From: Betaproteobacteria bacterium
GTDB lineage: Bacteria; Pseudomonadota; Gammaproteobacteria; Burkholderiales; Ferrovaceae
Assembly: GCA_028870615.1 (NCBI GenBank)
Contig: JAGWPH010000133.1
Coordinates: forward strand, 1 to 5,131
DNA: 5,131 nt
Direction of reading: 5' to 3'
Shown here: piece after piece, positions 1 through 5,131 of the stretch
How positions within the stretch are numbered: the stretch's first letter is position 1
How the letters are laid out: each line of letters opens with the position of its first letter
Translations under genes and position numbers: made by a program
Notes under the pieces: model-generated
Told to the model about the DNA's origin: nothing
What the model saw: only the letters and a program-made list of their open reading frames with translations
Database searches by the model: none

Positions 1-29
1 CGGCTTTGGCGTCCTGAGCGGCTTTGGCG
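1..29 (-). repeat. Short direct repeat in the TolA helical domain
   Basis: CGGCTTTGGCG occurs at 1-11 and again at 19-29, an 18-base period that encodes repeated Ala-Lys-Ala motifs six residues apart in TolA domain II. The window edge cuts any further copies. Such repeats are common in TolA and can vary in number between strains. Confidence 0.5.
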
Positions 30-481
30 AGTTGCGCGGCCTTTTTGCGCCGCTCTTGCTCCTGGGCGCGCCGGGCATCATCCTGTTGTTGCTCCTTCAG
101 GGCTTCGACACGCTGCTGATGGATCTGGTCGGCAAGTGCGCGCTCCTGCCTCTGAGTCTGCTTTTGCGCTTCAAGTTCCTTTTCTTTCTTTTTCTTGAGT
201 GCGATATCTGCCGCAGAAGGGGCCTGCGGCGGCGGCTTGACGGACTCGGAAGGCTTGGGTGGCGGAGAGGCCGCCTTTACTGGCGGCAACGGTGGCGGCG
301 GCTTGGTTACCGTAGCTGGAGCAGGTAGCTCGGACCACAGTTCGGCCTCGACGGGGGCGGTTACCTGGTGCTGCCACGCCACGCCAAACACCAGTACCAT
401 CACAAACAGGACATGCACCAAAATCGCCAGCGGCCAGGCCCAGCGACCCGCACCGCGTTCGGCGGAGAGACGCCGATTCAA
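1..481 (-). CDS. tolA: TolA, Tol-Pal envelope protein (partial, C-terminus beyond window)
   Basis: TolA spans the periplasm and links the TolQ-TolR motor to TolB and Pal, helping outer-membrane constriction at division. About 160 codons are visible. Seen here: a short basic N-terminus (RR at 3-4), one membrane segment at about 15-36 containing His23, a VEAELW motif at 44-49, a proline-rich stretch at about 53-88 (PPPP at 61-64, PPP at 73-75 and 83-85), then a Lys/Glu/Gln/Ala-rich helical region from about 92 to the edge, as in TolA domain II. The C-terminal domain III is off the window. The start is a TTG at 481-479 overlapping the tolR stop as TTGA, with GAGG at 490-487. Upstream in frame there is no ATG, GTG or TTG before a stop, and the next downstream starts fall inside the membrane helix. 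Identity rests on architecture and position, because this family conserves little sequence. Confidence 0.93.
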   Translation of the reverse strand, partial: MNRRLSAERGAGRWAWPLAILVHVLFVMVLVFGVAWQHQVTAPVEAELWSELPAPATVTKPPPPLPPVKAASPPPKPSESVKPPPQAPSAADIALKKKKEKELEAQKQTQRQERALADQIHQQRVEALKEQQQDDARRAQEQERRKKAAQLAKAAQDAKA

Positions 482-894
482 CTGGACCTCGGTCGCGCCA
501 GCAGTCCGATCCGCTTCACATCCGCCTGTTTCAACAAATCCATCAGGCGCAGGACTTCCTCATAGCGAACGTTGCGATCTGCTGCAATCACCACCGGTTG
601 GTCCGGTTGGCTTTGCTGTCTGGTTTTGAGCAACAACACCAGTTGACCACGTGCCACCGGGGTTTCGCCCTGCCCTTTGAGCGGATCGAGTACGCTTAGA
701 CTGCCATCCGGTCGCAACATCACCTGAATCGGTTGCTGTGGCTCGGCAAGATTCTGTCCCACAGAAGGCAGATCAACCTGTCCCGGATTGATCAGGGGAG
801 CCGTCACCATGAAGATGACCAGTAATACCAGCATCACATCAATGTAAGGCACCACATTGATCTGGCTCATCATGCGACGGGGTTTGCGAAGCAT
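478..894 (-). CDS. tolR: TolR, ExbD/TolR-family proton-channel subunit of Tol-Pal
   Basis: TolR is the small inner-membrane partner of TolQ; together they use the proton-motive force to drive TolA. The 138-residue product is close to the usual length of about 140. It has a short basic cytoplasmic N-terminus, one membrane helix at about 14-33 and a periplasmic domain to the end. The motif NVVPYIDVMLVLLVIFMV (13-30) is the ExbD/TolR signature, and Asp19 is the expected proton-carrying residue. A periplasmic ADRNVRYEEVLRLMD stretch (105-119) also fits the family. The ATG start is three bases after the tolQ stop, and the preceding bases show no convincing Shine-Dalgarno, so translation is probably coupled to tolQ. 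Met8 and Met9 are alternative starts but would shorten the basic leader. The stop overlaps the tolA start by four bases. Confidence 0.97.
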   Translation of the reverse strand: MLRKPRRMMSQINVVPYIDVMLVLLVIFMVTAPLINPGQVDLPSVGQNLAEPQQPIQVMLRPDGSLSVLDPLKGQGETPVARGQLVLLLKTRQQSQPDQPVVIAADRNVRYEEVLRLMDLLKQADVKRIGLLARPRSS

Positions 895-897
895 GGT

Positions 898-1590
898 CTA
901 GCGCCCGTTGGTTGGTTTGATCTGCCGTTGCAGGATATTGGAAAATTCTTCCATGAAACTTTCAAAACGGATGGCCAGGCGGTCGATTTCGTGTGCGTAG
1001 CGGTTGTAGGCCACCACGGCCGGAATCGCCGCAAACAACCCCATGGCCGTGGCCACCAGGGCTTCAGCAATGCCTGGCGCCACGTGCGCCAGGGTGGCCT
1101 GTCCCACGTTGGCCAGTCCGCGAAATGCGTTCATGATGCCCCACACCGTCCCGAACAATCCCACATAAGGGCTGACCGAACCTACAGTGGCCAAAAATGC
1201 CAAGTGGGATTCCAGCGCGTCCATTTCGCGCTGATACGTGGCTTTCATGGCGCGCTGTACGCCACTCGTAACAGCGGTAGCTTCCTGAGTGCCCCCTGTA
1301 CGATGGCGCAGAAACTCGCGGAATCCCGCTTCGAAGATGCGTTCCAACGAACCGGTATCGACACTATTGGCAGCAGTCCGTTGATAGAGTGTGTTGAGGT
1401 CCGTGCCGCTCCAGAAACTATCTTCAAACTGGCCAGTCTCGCGCCGCGCACGGCGCACAGTCAGCATTTTCATGAAGATGTAGGCCCACGACATCAAGGA
1501 CACGACCAGCAGCAAACCCATCACGATCTGGACCAGCACGCTGGCATGGGTAACCAGCGAGAGCAAAGAAATATCCGTGGTAACGTTCAC
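898..1590 (-). CDS. tolQ: TolQ, MotA/TolQ/ExbB-family proton-channel subunit of Tol-Pal
   Basis: TolQ forms the multimeric inner-membrane ring around the TolR helices and energises TolA. The product is 230 residues, matching E. coli TolQ in length. Three membrane segments are visible at about 13-36, 131-155 and 170-195, with a long cytoplasmic loop between the first two. The family core is clear: a GLFGTVWGI motif (144-152) with Thr148 in helix two, and ATAMGLFAAIP (180-190) with Thr181 in helix three. These two threonines match the conserved pore threonines of TolQ and ExbB. The start is GTG, overlapping the ybgC stop as GTGA, with a G-rich run (GGGGG, 1602-1598) seven bases upstream. TolQ rather than ExbB is favoured because ybgC precedes it and tolR and tolA follow. 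Confidence 0.97.
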   Translation of the reverse strand: MNVTTDISLLSLVTHASVLVQIVMGLLLVVSLMSWAYIFMKMLTVRRARRETGQFEDSFWSGTDLNTLYQRTAANSVDTGSLERIFEAGFREFLRHRTGGTQEATAVTSGVQRAMKATYQREMDALESHLAFLATVGSVSPYVGLFGTVWGIMNAFRGLANVGQATLAHVAPGIAEALVATAMGLFAAIPAVVAYNRYAHEIDRLAIRFESFMEEFSNILQRQIKPTNGR

Positions 1591-1997
1591 GCAGTAACCC
1601 CCAAGGCTTGGCGCATGCTGTCGGGCACGCTGACCGATTTGAAATTTTTCAGACTGACACTGATCACCTTGACCTGCGCGCGCGTCAATTCCACATCACC
1701 GCAGGTCACACGTTGGTCAAAGGTCATCATGCCATGGCGCATTTCCACCAGTTCCGCACTTGCCCGCAAATAATCGCCCAGGCGCGCTGGGCGCAGATAC
1801 TTGATATTCACCGAGCGCACCACGAACAATATGCCCAGTTCCTGCGCCACCCGATCATGATCAAAGCCGCGCTCCCCCATCCATTCAGTGCGCGCCCGTT
1901 CCATGTAGCGCAGGTAATTGGCGTGGTACACCACCCCTCCCGAATCCGTGTCTTCATGATAGATGCGCAGCGTCACCGTTGTTTTATTCGGCTTCAT
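1587..1997 (-). CDS. ybgC: YbgC, Tol-Pal-associated hotdog-fold acyl-CoA thioesterase
   Basis: YbgC is a cytoplasmic 4-hydroxybenzoyl-CoA thioesterase-type enzyme that hydrolyses acyl-CoA thioesters; in E. coli it is linked to phospholipid metabolism and is the first gene of the tol-pal cluster. The 136-residue product is the usual single-hotdog length. The N-terminal signature runs from about Tyr13 to Tyr31: YHEDTDSGGVVYHANYLRY, containing the catalytic Asp18 and the conserved His25, followed by the long hotdog helix (ERARTEW, 33-39). The ATG start is eight bases beyond the ruvB stop; the AT-rich leader has no recognisable Shine-Dalgarno, suggesting coupling to ruvB. The stop overlaps tolQ by four bases. 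The physiological substrate cannot be read from the sequence, and its role in Tol-Pal function is not settled even in model species. Confidence 0.95.
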   Translation of the reverse strand: MKPNKTTVTLRIYHEDTDSGGVVYHANYLRYMERARTEWMGERGFDHDRVAQELGILFVVRSVNIKYLRPARLGDYLRASAELVEMRHGMMTFDQRVTCGDVELTRAQVKVISVSLKNFKSVSVPDSMRQALGVTA

Positions 1998-2005
1998 GAA
2001 AATAT

Positions 2006-3031
2006 CTACAATAACGTAGGCGTTCCCTGACTCGTCGGCAACCCAAAATGCTGGTAGGCCAGCACAGTGGCAATTCGACCCCGAGTGGTTCGCTGCAAAT
2101 ACCCCTGCTGAATCAGATAAGGTTCCAGGACGTCTTCGATGGTATCGCGTTCTTCACCAATCGCAGCCGCCAGGTTATCCACGCCCACCGGTCCACCGGA
2201 AAACTTCTCGATGACAGTCAACAGCAATTTGCGGTCCATCATGTCAAGCCCCATCACATCCACATCCAGCATGTGCAACCCGGCATTGGCAACGCTCTGC
2301 GTGACTTCTCCGGAAGCTTTGACCTCGGCATAATCGCGCACACGACGAAGCAGCCGATTGGCTATACGCGGTGTACCGCGGGAGCGACGCGCAATTTCGT
2401 TGGTGCCGTTGGCATCAATCACCATCTCAAGCAGGCGGCCTGAACGCGCCACAATCTGTGCCAGCTCCTCCACGGTATAAAACTCGAGTCTCGCCACAAT
2501 GCCAAAGCGGTCGCGCAGCGGATTGGTGAGCATGCCCGCACGGGTCGTGGCTCCAATCAGCGTAAACGGCGGCAGGTCGAGTTTTACGGAACGCGCAGCG
2601 GGGCCTTCCCCGATCATGATGTCAATCTGAAAATCTTCCAGGGCAGGGTATAGAATTTCTTCCACCACCGGACTGAGGCGATGAATCTCGTCAATGAAAA
2701 GCACATCATTAGGCTCAAGATTGGTCAGCAGTGCCGCGAGATCTCCAGCACGCTCCAGTACCGGCCCCGAAGTCTGGCGCAGGTTGACGCCCATTTCGCG
2801 CGCGATGATGTGCGCAAGGGTGGTTTTGCCCAACCCGGGGGGTCCAAATAACAGGGCATGGTCGAGCGGCTCTTTACGACGCCGTGCTGCTTCAATGAAA
2901 ATTTCCAGTTGGGAACGAATTTTTTCCTGGCCCACATAGTCGTCCAGCAGGCGGGGTCGGAGCGCCCGCTCAAGGACTTCTTCCTGGGGTGATGCCGGAG
3001 CGGCAGCCATCAATCGGTCGGTTTCGATCAT
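2006..3031 (-). CDS. ruvB: RuvB, Holliday-junction branch-migration ATPase
   Basis: RuvB is the hexameric AAA+ motor that pulls DNA through the RuvA-bound Holliday junction. The product is 341 residues, normal for the family and apparently intact. Visible motifs in order are Walker A GPPGLGKT (63-70), Walker B LFIDEIH (111-117, Asp114 and Glu115), sensor 1 GATTRAG (160-166), the PLRDRFG arginine-finger segment (171-177, Arg173 likely), sensor 2 [12 protein letters not shown] (219-230), and the C-terminal winged helix with [15 protein letters not shown] (280-294) and [17 protein letters not shown] (303-319). The ATG is separated from the ruvA TAA by one base; a weak GGA lies within the end of ruvA, so the two genes are probably translationally coupled. 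The N-terminus [10 protein letters not shown] resembles betaproteobacterial RuvB. Confidence 0.99.
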   Translation of the reverse strand: MIETDRLMAAAPASPQEEVLERALRPRLLDDYVGQEKIRSQLEIFIEAARRRKEPLDHALLFGPPGLGKTTLAHIIAREMGVNLRQTSGPVLERAGDLAALLTNLEPNDVLFIDEIHRLSPVVEEILYPALEDFQIDIMIGEGPAARSVKLDLPPFTLIGATTRAGMLTNPLRDRFGIVARLEFYTVEELAQIVARSGRLLEMVIDANGTNEIARRSRGTPRIANRLLRRVRDYAEVKASGEVTQSVANAGLHMLDVDVMGLDMMDRKLLLTVIEKFSGGPVGVDNLAAAIGEERDTIEDVLEPYLIQQGYLQRTTRGRIATVLAYQHFGLPTSQGTPTLL

Positions 3032-3032
3032 G

Positions 3033-3617
3033 TTATTCCATGCGGGACAACAGCTTCAGGGCGCGTCGGATCCCCTCTTCCAGGAGCAAGTCTGCGGGCA
3101 ATTGCTTGATCGCCCAGACCGCTTCACGGTCATTATAGCCAAGGGCGGCAAGCGCATGGCTAATCTCGTTCGTGCTGGAAAGGGGAGCCCCTACAGGCAC
3201 CGCAGCACCGGTCAAGGGCGCCAGTTTCTCCTTGAGTTCCAGCAACAGACGCTCGGCAGTTTTTTTACCCACACCCGGAATCCGGATCAGGCGAGCGCTA
3301 TCCTGGCGCGTCACGGCATCGGTCAAATCGGCCACAGAAAGTCCAGACAGGACCGACAGGGCGAGACGTGGCCCAACCCCGCTGATTTTAAGCAACTGCC
3401 GGAACAGTGCACGCTCAGATTCGGTCAGAAAGCCAAACAGCAGATGGGCATCCTCGCGCACCACAAGGTGGGTGAACAGTGTCACTGGTTGTCCCAGCGC
3501 AGGCAGATCGTAGAAAGTGCTCATGGGCACGTCCACTTCATAACCTACCCCATGCACCTCCAGCAGGATCAGGGGGGGATTCTTTTGCAGCAGCAGGCCG
3601 GCCAAACGACCAATCAT
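3033..3617 (-). CDS. ruvA: RuvA, Holliday-junction DNA-binding subunit
   Basis: RuvA binds the four-way junction as a tetramer, holds it square-planar and recruits RuvB. The 194-residue product has the normal three-domain layout: an OB-fold at about 1-62, tandem helix-hairpin-helix motifs at about 78-130 and a RuvB-binding domain at about 150-194. The acidic pin residues Glu55 and Asp56 are present in [12 protein letters not shown] (52-63). The hairpins show ISGVGPRLA (78-86) and [20 protein letters not shown] (113-132). A variable linker (about 133-150, Pro/Ala/Ser-rich) precedes domain III, as expected. The ATG start overlaps the ruvC stop as ATGA, with only a weak GGTG upstream, so coupling to ruvC is likely. 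Unlike E. coli, no extra gene separates ruvC and ruvA. Confidence 0.99.
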   Translation of the reverse strand: MIGRLAGLLLQKNPPLILLEVHGVGYEVDVPMSTFYDLPALGQPVTLFTHLVVREDAHLLFGFLTESERALFRQLLKISGVGPRLALSVLSGLSVADLTDAVTRQDSARLIRIPGVGKKTAERLLLELKEKLAPLTGAAVPVGAPLSSTNEISHALAALGYNDREAVWAIKQLPADLLLEEGIRRALKLLSRME

Positions 3618-4138
3618 CGCAGCACCAAACGACCGCGTCGCACTTTAAGTCCGGCCAGCGGAAGCGCCATCGCCTGGCGTCCTTCGTGCGCATGGCGAAT
3701 GGCGCAGGCCAGGGCATCGGATGGATCAGGAGGCGGGGCTTCTGGAAGTTGCAGCAAACGCATCACCATGGTCTGCACCTGTTCCTTGCATGCATGACCG
3801 TGCCCCACCACAGCCTGCTTGACCTGCAGTGCCGTATATTCAGCCACCGGCAGACCTTGCGCCACAGCGGCCGCTATGGCAACACCGCGTGCCTGGCCGA
3901 GCAGCAAGGTAGATTGCGGATTGACATTCACAAATACAAGCTCCACGGCAACAACATCCGGTTGATGTGTGTCTATGACTTCGGTAATCCCGTCGAACAG
4001 TGCCTTCAGTCGCTCGGGCAACGGGGCCCGCTGGGGGCTACGAATGGAGCCGCTCACCACATAGCGCAAGCTCGACCCCGTGACTTCCGTATCAATCACG
4101 CCAAATCCCGTGATCCTTAGTCCCGGATCAATACCCAA
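3614..4138 (-). CDS. ruvC: RuvC, Holliday-junction resolvase (start codon uncertain)
   Basis: RuvC is the dimeric endonuclease that resolves Holliday junctions by paired symmetric nicks. Given here from the TTG at 4138-4136 (174 residues). The RNase H-like fold and its four acidic catalytic residues are present: Asp4 in GIDPG (2-6), Glu66 in [11 protein letters not shown] (64-74), and Asp138 and Asp141 in [11 protein letters not shown] (137-147). LLLGQARG (78-85) and [19 protein letters not shown] (100-118) are typical. The start is doubtful. TTG gives MGIDPG and cuts the first beta strand, whereas relatives usually begin MRILGIDPG. Here the in-frame upstream codons read ATC CGT ATC TTG, with ATC (4147-4145) where ATG would be expected and AAAGGAG six bases before it. 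The true protein may thus be 177 residues from 4147. The stop overlaps ruvA by four bases. Confidence 0.97.
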   Translation of the reverse strand: MGIDPGLRITGFGVIDTEVTGSSLRYVVSGSIRSPQRAPLPERLKALFDGITEVIDTHQPDVVAVELVFVNVNPQSTLLLGQARGVAIAAAVAQGLPVAEYTALQVKQAVVGHGHACKEQVQTMVMRLLQLPEAPPPDPSDALACAIRHAHEGRQAMALPLAGLKVRRGRLVLR

Positions 4139-4144
4139 GATACG

Positions 4145-4160
4145 GATGAGCGTCTCCTTT
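4145..4160 (-). promoter_or_regulatory. Strong ribosome binding site and putative ATC start of ruvC
   Basis: The minus strand reads AAAGGAG (4160-4154), ACGCTC, then ATC (4147-4145). The AAAGGAG is a near-perfect Shine-Dalgarno. It is six bases from the ATC but 15 bases from the first conventional in-frame start, TTG at 4138. No ATG, GTG or TTG lies in frame between them. Spacing and family alignment both point to initiation at the ATC, an extremely rare start codon. A base-call error of ATG to ATC is an equally simple explanation. Confidence 0.6.
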
Positions 4161-4168
4161 GTAACTGG

Positions 4169-4894
4169 TTATTCCGCGAATACAGCAGTGGTATAGACCG
4201 CCTGGACGTCATCCAGGTTTTCCAGGGCTTCCAGCAACTTCTGCATCCGACTCGCATCGTCCCCGGAAAATTCAGTCTCGTTTTGTGGCTTCATTGTCAC
4301 TTCGCCAAATTCCGGTTTAAACCCGGCTTTTTCCAGCGCCGCCTTGATGGTCGAAAATTCGTAAGGCGGCGTAATCAACTCGATGCTGCCATCCTCGTTG
4401 GTCACCACATCATCAGCTCCCGCCTCCAGGGCCGCTTCCATCAGGCGATTTTCGTTCGTCCCAGGAGGGAAAACCATCTGGCCGCAATGCGTAAACAGAA
4501 AAACCACCGAACCGTCGGTGCCAAGGTTGCCGCCAAACTTGGTAAAAGCGTGGCGCACGTCAGCCACCGTACGAATTTTGTTGTCTGTCAGGCAATCCAC
4601 CATGATCGCTGCCCCATTGATGCCGTAGCCTTCGTAACGCACCTCTTCGTAGTTGGCACCTTCCAGGTCGCCACTGCCACGCTTGATTGCGCGCTCTACG
4701 GTATCCTTGGGCATGTTCTGTTCAAACGCTTTGTCCACCGCCAAACGCAACCGTGGGTTGCTGCCTGCCTCATTGCCACCAATACGGGCGGCCACCGTAA
4801 TTTCCTTGATCAGGCGGGTAAAGATTTTGCCGCGCTTGGCATCAACCGCGGCTTTCTTGTGCTTGATATTGGCCCATTTGGAATGTCCTGCCAC
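4169..4894 (-). CDS. yebC: YebC/PmpR/TACO1-family protein
   Basis: YebC proteins were described as DNA-binding transcriptional regulators (PmpR type). More recent work on bacterial YebC and mitochondrial TACO1 points to a translation role, easing ribosome stalling at proline-rich stretches. The 241-residue product is typical in length and looks intact. The N-terminal signature [14 protein letters not shown] (1-14), followed by [15 protein letters not shown] (18-32), is diagnostic. The middle has [21 protein letters not shown] (89-109) and the [14 protein letters not shown] segment (121-134), and the C-terminal part is acidic. The start is GTG at 4894-4892, with AAGGA (4906-4902) seven bases upstream, and it gives the canonical N-terminus. 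It is the first gene of the leftward operon, 30 bases before the conventional ruvC start. Two cysteines (101 and 137) are present, with no metal-site pattern seen. Confidence 0.98.
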   Translation of the reverse strand: MAGHSKWANIKHKKAAVDAKRGKIFTRLIKEITVAARIGGNEAGSNPRLRLAVDKAFEQNMPKDTVERAIKRGSGDLEGANYEEVRYEGYGINGAAIMVDCLTDNKIRTVADVRHAFTKFGGNLGTDGSVVFLFTHCGQMVFPPGTNENRLMEAALEAGADDVVTNEDGSIELITPPYEFSTIKAALEKAGFKPEFGEVTMKPQNETEFSGDDASRMQKLLEALENLDDVQAVYTTAVFAE

Positions 4895-4901
4895 AATCTT
4901 G

Positions 4902-4906
4902 TCCTT
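4902..4906 (-). promoter_or_regulatory. Ribosome binding site of yebC
   Basis: AAGGA on the minus strand lies seven bases upstream of the GTG at 4894. This spacing, together with the canonical MAGHSKW N-terminus, fixes the non-ATG start. Confidence 0.75.
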
Positions 4907-4934
4907 AGGTCTGTACAGTAGCGTGAATCAAATG

Positions 4935-4954
4935 CGGCCATTCTAGCATGGCCG
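4935..4954. repeat. Inverted repeat CGGCCAT-N6-ATGGCCG around the yebC -10
   Basis: Two perfect 7-base arms (4935-4941 and 4948-4954) flank a 6-base spacer. The repeat is centred on the candidate -10 element of yebC, where a bound dimeric regulator would block RNA polymerase. The regulator is unknown, and the repeat could be chance in GC-rich DNA. Confidence 0.5.
4940..4948 (-). promoter_or_regulatory. Probable extended -10 promoter element for the yebC-ruvCAB-ybgC-tolQRA operon
   Basis: The minus strand reads TGC followed by TAGAAT (4945-4940): an extended -10 (TGn) plus a hexamer with five of six consensus bases. Transcription would start near 4933, giving a leader of about 40 bases before the yebC GTG. 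No good -35 is seen at 16-18 bases (the 17-base position reads CCGGGA), which fits an extended -10 promoter or one needing an activator. Confidence 0.55.
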
Positions 4955-4959
4955 GATGC

Positions 4960-4972
4960 CTGTCCCGGACAG
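4960..4972. repeat. Perfect 13-bp palindrome CTGTCC-C-GGACAG
   Basis: Six-base arms surround one central base. Relative to the inferred yebC start near 4933, its centre lies at about -33, over the -35 position. It has CTGT and ACAG ends like a LexA box, but they are separated by five bases rather than eight. It may be an operator; no protein can be assigned. Confidence 0.45.
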
Positions 4973-5017
4973 TGTGGTGTACCATCCGCTGTTAGTGGCC
5001 ATCAAGAGAACAATGCC

Positions 5018-5023
5018 AAGGAG
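5018..5023 (+). promoter_or_regulatory. Ribosome binding site of slmA
   Basis: AAGGAG lies seven bases before the ATG at 5031, an ideal Shine-Dalgarno that supports this start. Confidence 0.8.
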
Positions 5024-5030
5024 CGAAAGC

Positions 5031-5131
5031 ATGACCACGAAACCCGGCGAGCGGCGCAACGAAATTCTGCAAACCCTGGCGGCCATGTTGGAACAGCCTC
5101 AGGCGGAGAAAATCACCACGGCAAATCTGGC
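5031..5131 (+). CDS. slmA: SlmA, TetR-like nucleoid-occlusion factor (partial, N-terminus only)
   Basis: SlmA binds specific chromosomal sites and blocks FtsZ assembly over the nucleoid. Only 33 complete codons are in the window. The translation begins MTTKPGERRNEILQTLAAML and continues with EQPQAEKITTANLA, matching the SlmA N-terminus: the PGERR...ILQTLA helix followed by the KITTA entry to the helix-turn-helix. The PGERRNEILQTLA pattern is characteristic of SlmA rather than of TetR regulators in general. The ATG has an AAGGAG seven bases upstream. It is transcribed divergently from yebC. The DNA-contacting helix and the FtsZ-binding surface lie beyond the window, so integrity cannot be judged. 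Confidence 0.88.
   Translation, partial: MTTKPGERRNEILQTLAAMLEQPQAEKITTANL

Larger units (their letters stand above)
4895..5030. promoter_or_regulatory. Divergent intergenic region between yebC and slmA
   Basis: This 136-bp region is the only substantial non-coding stretch in the window and must carry the promoters for both the leftward yebC-ruv-tol operon and rightward slmA. It contains a good candidate extended -10 for yebC, a 20-bp inverted repeat around it, a perfect 13-bp palindrome upstream, an 8-bp palindrome CTGTACAG (4911-4918) in the yebC leader, and an imperfect one, TGGT-GT-ACCA (4975-4984). I find no convincing -10/-35 pair for slmA. No small ORF or RNA gene is evident. Confidence 0.8.

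Noticed and set aside
928..1773. Long plus-strand open frame (281 codons) opposite tolQ and ybgC
   Set aside because: It lies antisense to two genes with clear family motifs, has no recognisable domain, and its composition follows from the opposing codons.
2009..2045. Possible internal promoter before ybgC (TTGCCG, 17 bases, TACGTT on the minus strand)
   Set aside because: Only four of six and three of six consensus matches, inside the ruvB coding sequence, so indistinguishable from chance.
3030..4120. Plus-strand open frames opposite ruvA and ruvC (about 255 and 213 codons)
   Set aside because: They are antisense shadows of well-supported ruv genes in GC-rich DNA, with no family features.
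4283..4921. Plus-strand open frame (212 codons) opposite yebC
   Set aside because: It mirrors the conserved YebC coding frame and shows no recognisable protein features.
4971..5017. Promoter for slmA (for example TACCAT at 4980-4985)
   Set aside because: The -10 match is weak and no plausible -35 lies at 16-18 bases, so no specific call is made.
4895..5030. Standard LexA (SOS) box upstream of the ruv operon
   Set aside because: No CTGT-N8-ACAG was found. The nearest candidate has N5 spacing (4960-4972), and CTGTACAG (4911-4918) has no spacer.
4895..5030. SlmA self-binding site near its own gene
   Set aside because: I looked for the palindrome GTGAGTACTCAC or a close variant and found none.

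Overview
The window looks like ordinary chromosomal core sequence from a betaproteobacterium, or a closely related gammaproteobacterium. The evidence is the gene set and order (yebC-ruvC-ruvA-ruvB-ybgC-tolQ-tolR-tolA), an SlmA homologue next door, the style of the RuvA, RuvB and RuvC proteins, and moderately high GC judged by eye. I cannot name a genus. I see no insertion sequences, phage genes, CRISPR arrays, tRNA or rRNA genes, and no sign of recent transfer.

Layout. Positions 1-4894 hold eight tightly packed genes, all on the minus strand, so transcription runs from right to left: yebC (4894-4169), ruvC (4138-3614, possibly starting at 4147), ruvA (3617-3033), ruvB (3031-2006), ybgC (1997-1587), tolQ (1590-898), tolR (894-478) and tolA (481-1, cut by the window edge before its C-terminal domain). 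Every junction is a 4-base overlap or a gap of at most 30 bases, and I see no internal terminator, so one operon is likely. A 136-bp divergent intergenic region (4895-5030) separates it from slmA on the plus strand, of which only about the first 33 codons are present.

Function. RuvA, RuvB and RuvC form the Holliday-junction migration and resolution machine. YebC is a conserved TACO1/PmpR-type protein linked to transcription control and, more recently, to relief of ribosome stalling. YbgC is a hotdog-fold acyl-CoA thioesterase usually encoded with tol genes. TolQ, TolR and TolA are the inner-membrane motor of the Tol-Pal system, which constricts the outer membrane at division. SlmA, read the other way, is the nucleoid-occlusion regulator of FtsZ. 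The window therefore joins recombination, cell division and envelope functions.

No novel system was found. The points most worth a second look are: (1) ruvC lacks a normal start codon where family alignment and a strong Shine-Dalgarno place it, since an ATC codon sits there; (2) the likely extended -10 of the yebC promoter lies exactly inside a 7-bp-arm inverted repeat; (3) a perfect 13-bp palindrome with LexA-like half-sites, at non-LexA spacing, lies over the -35 position; (4) several start codons in the operon are non-ATG (GTG for yebC and tolQ, TTG for tolA).
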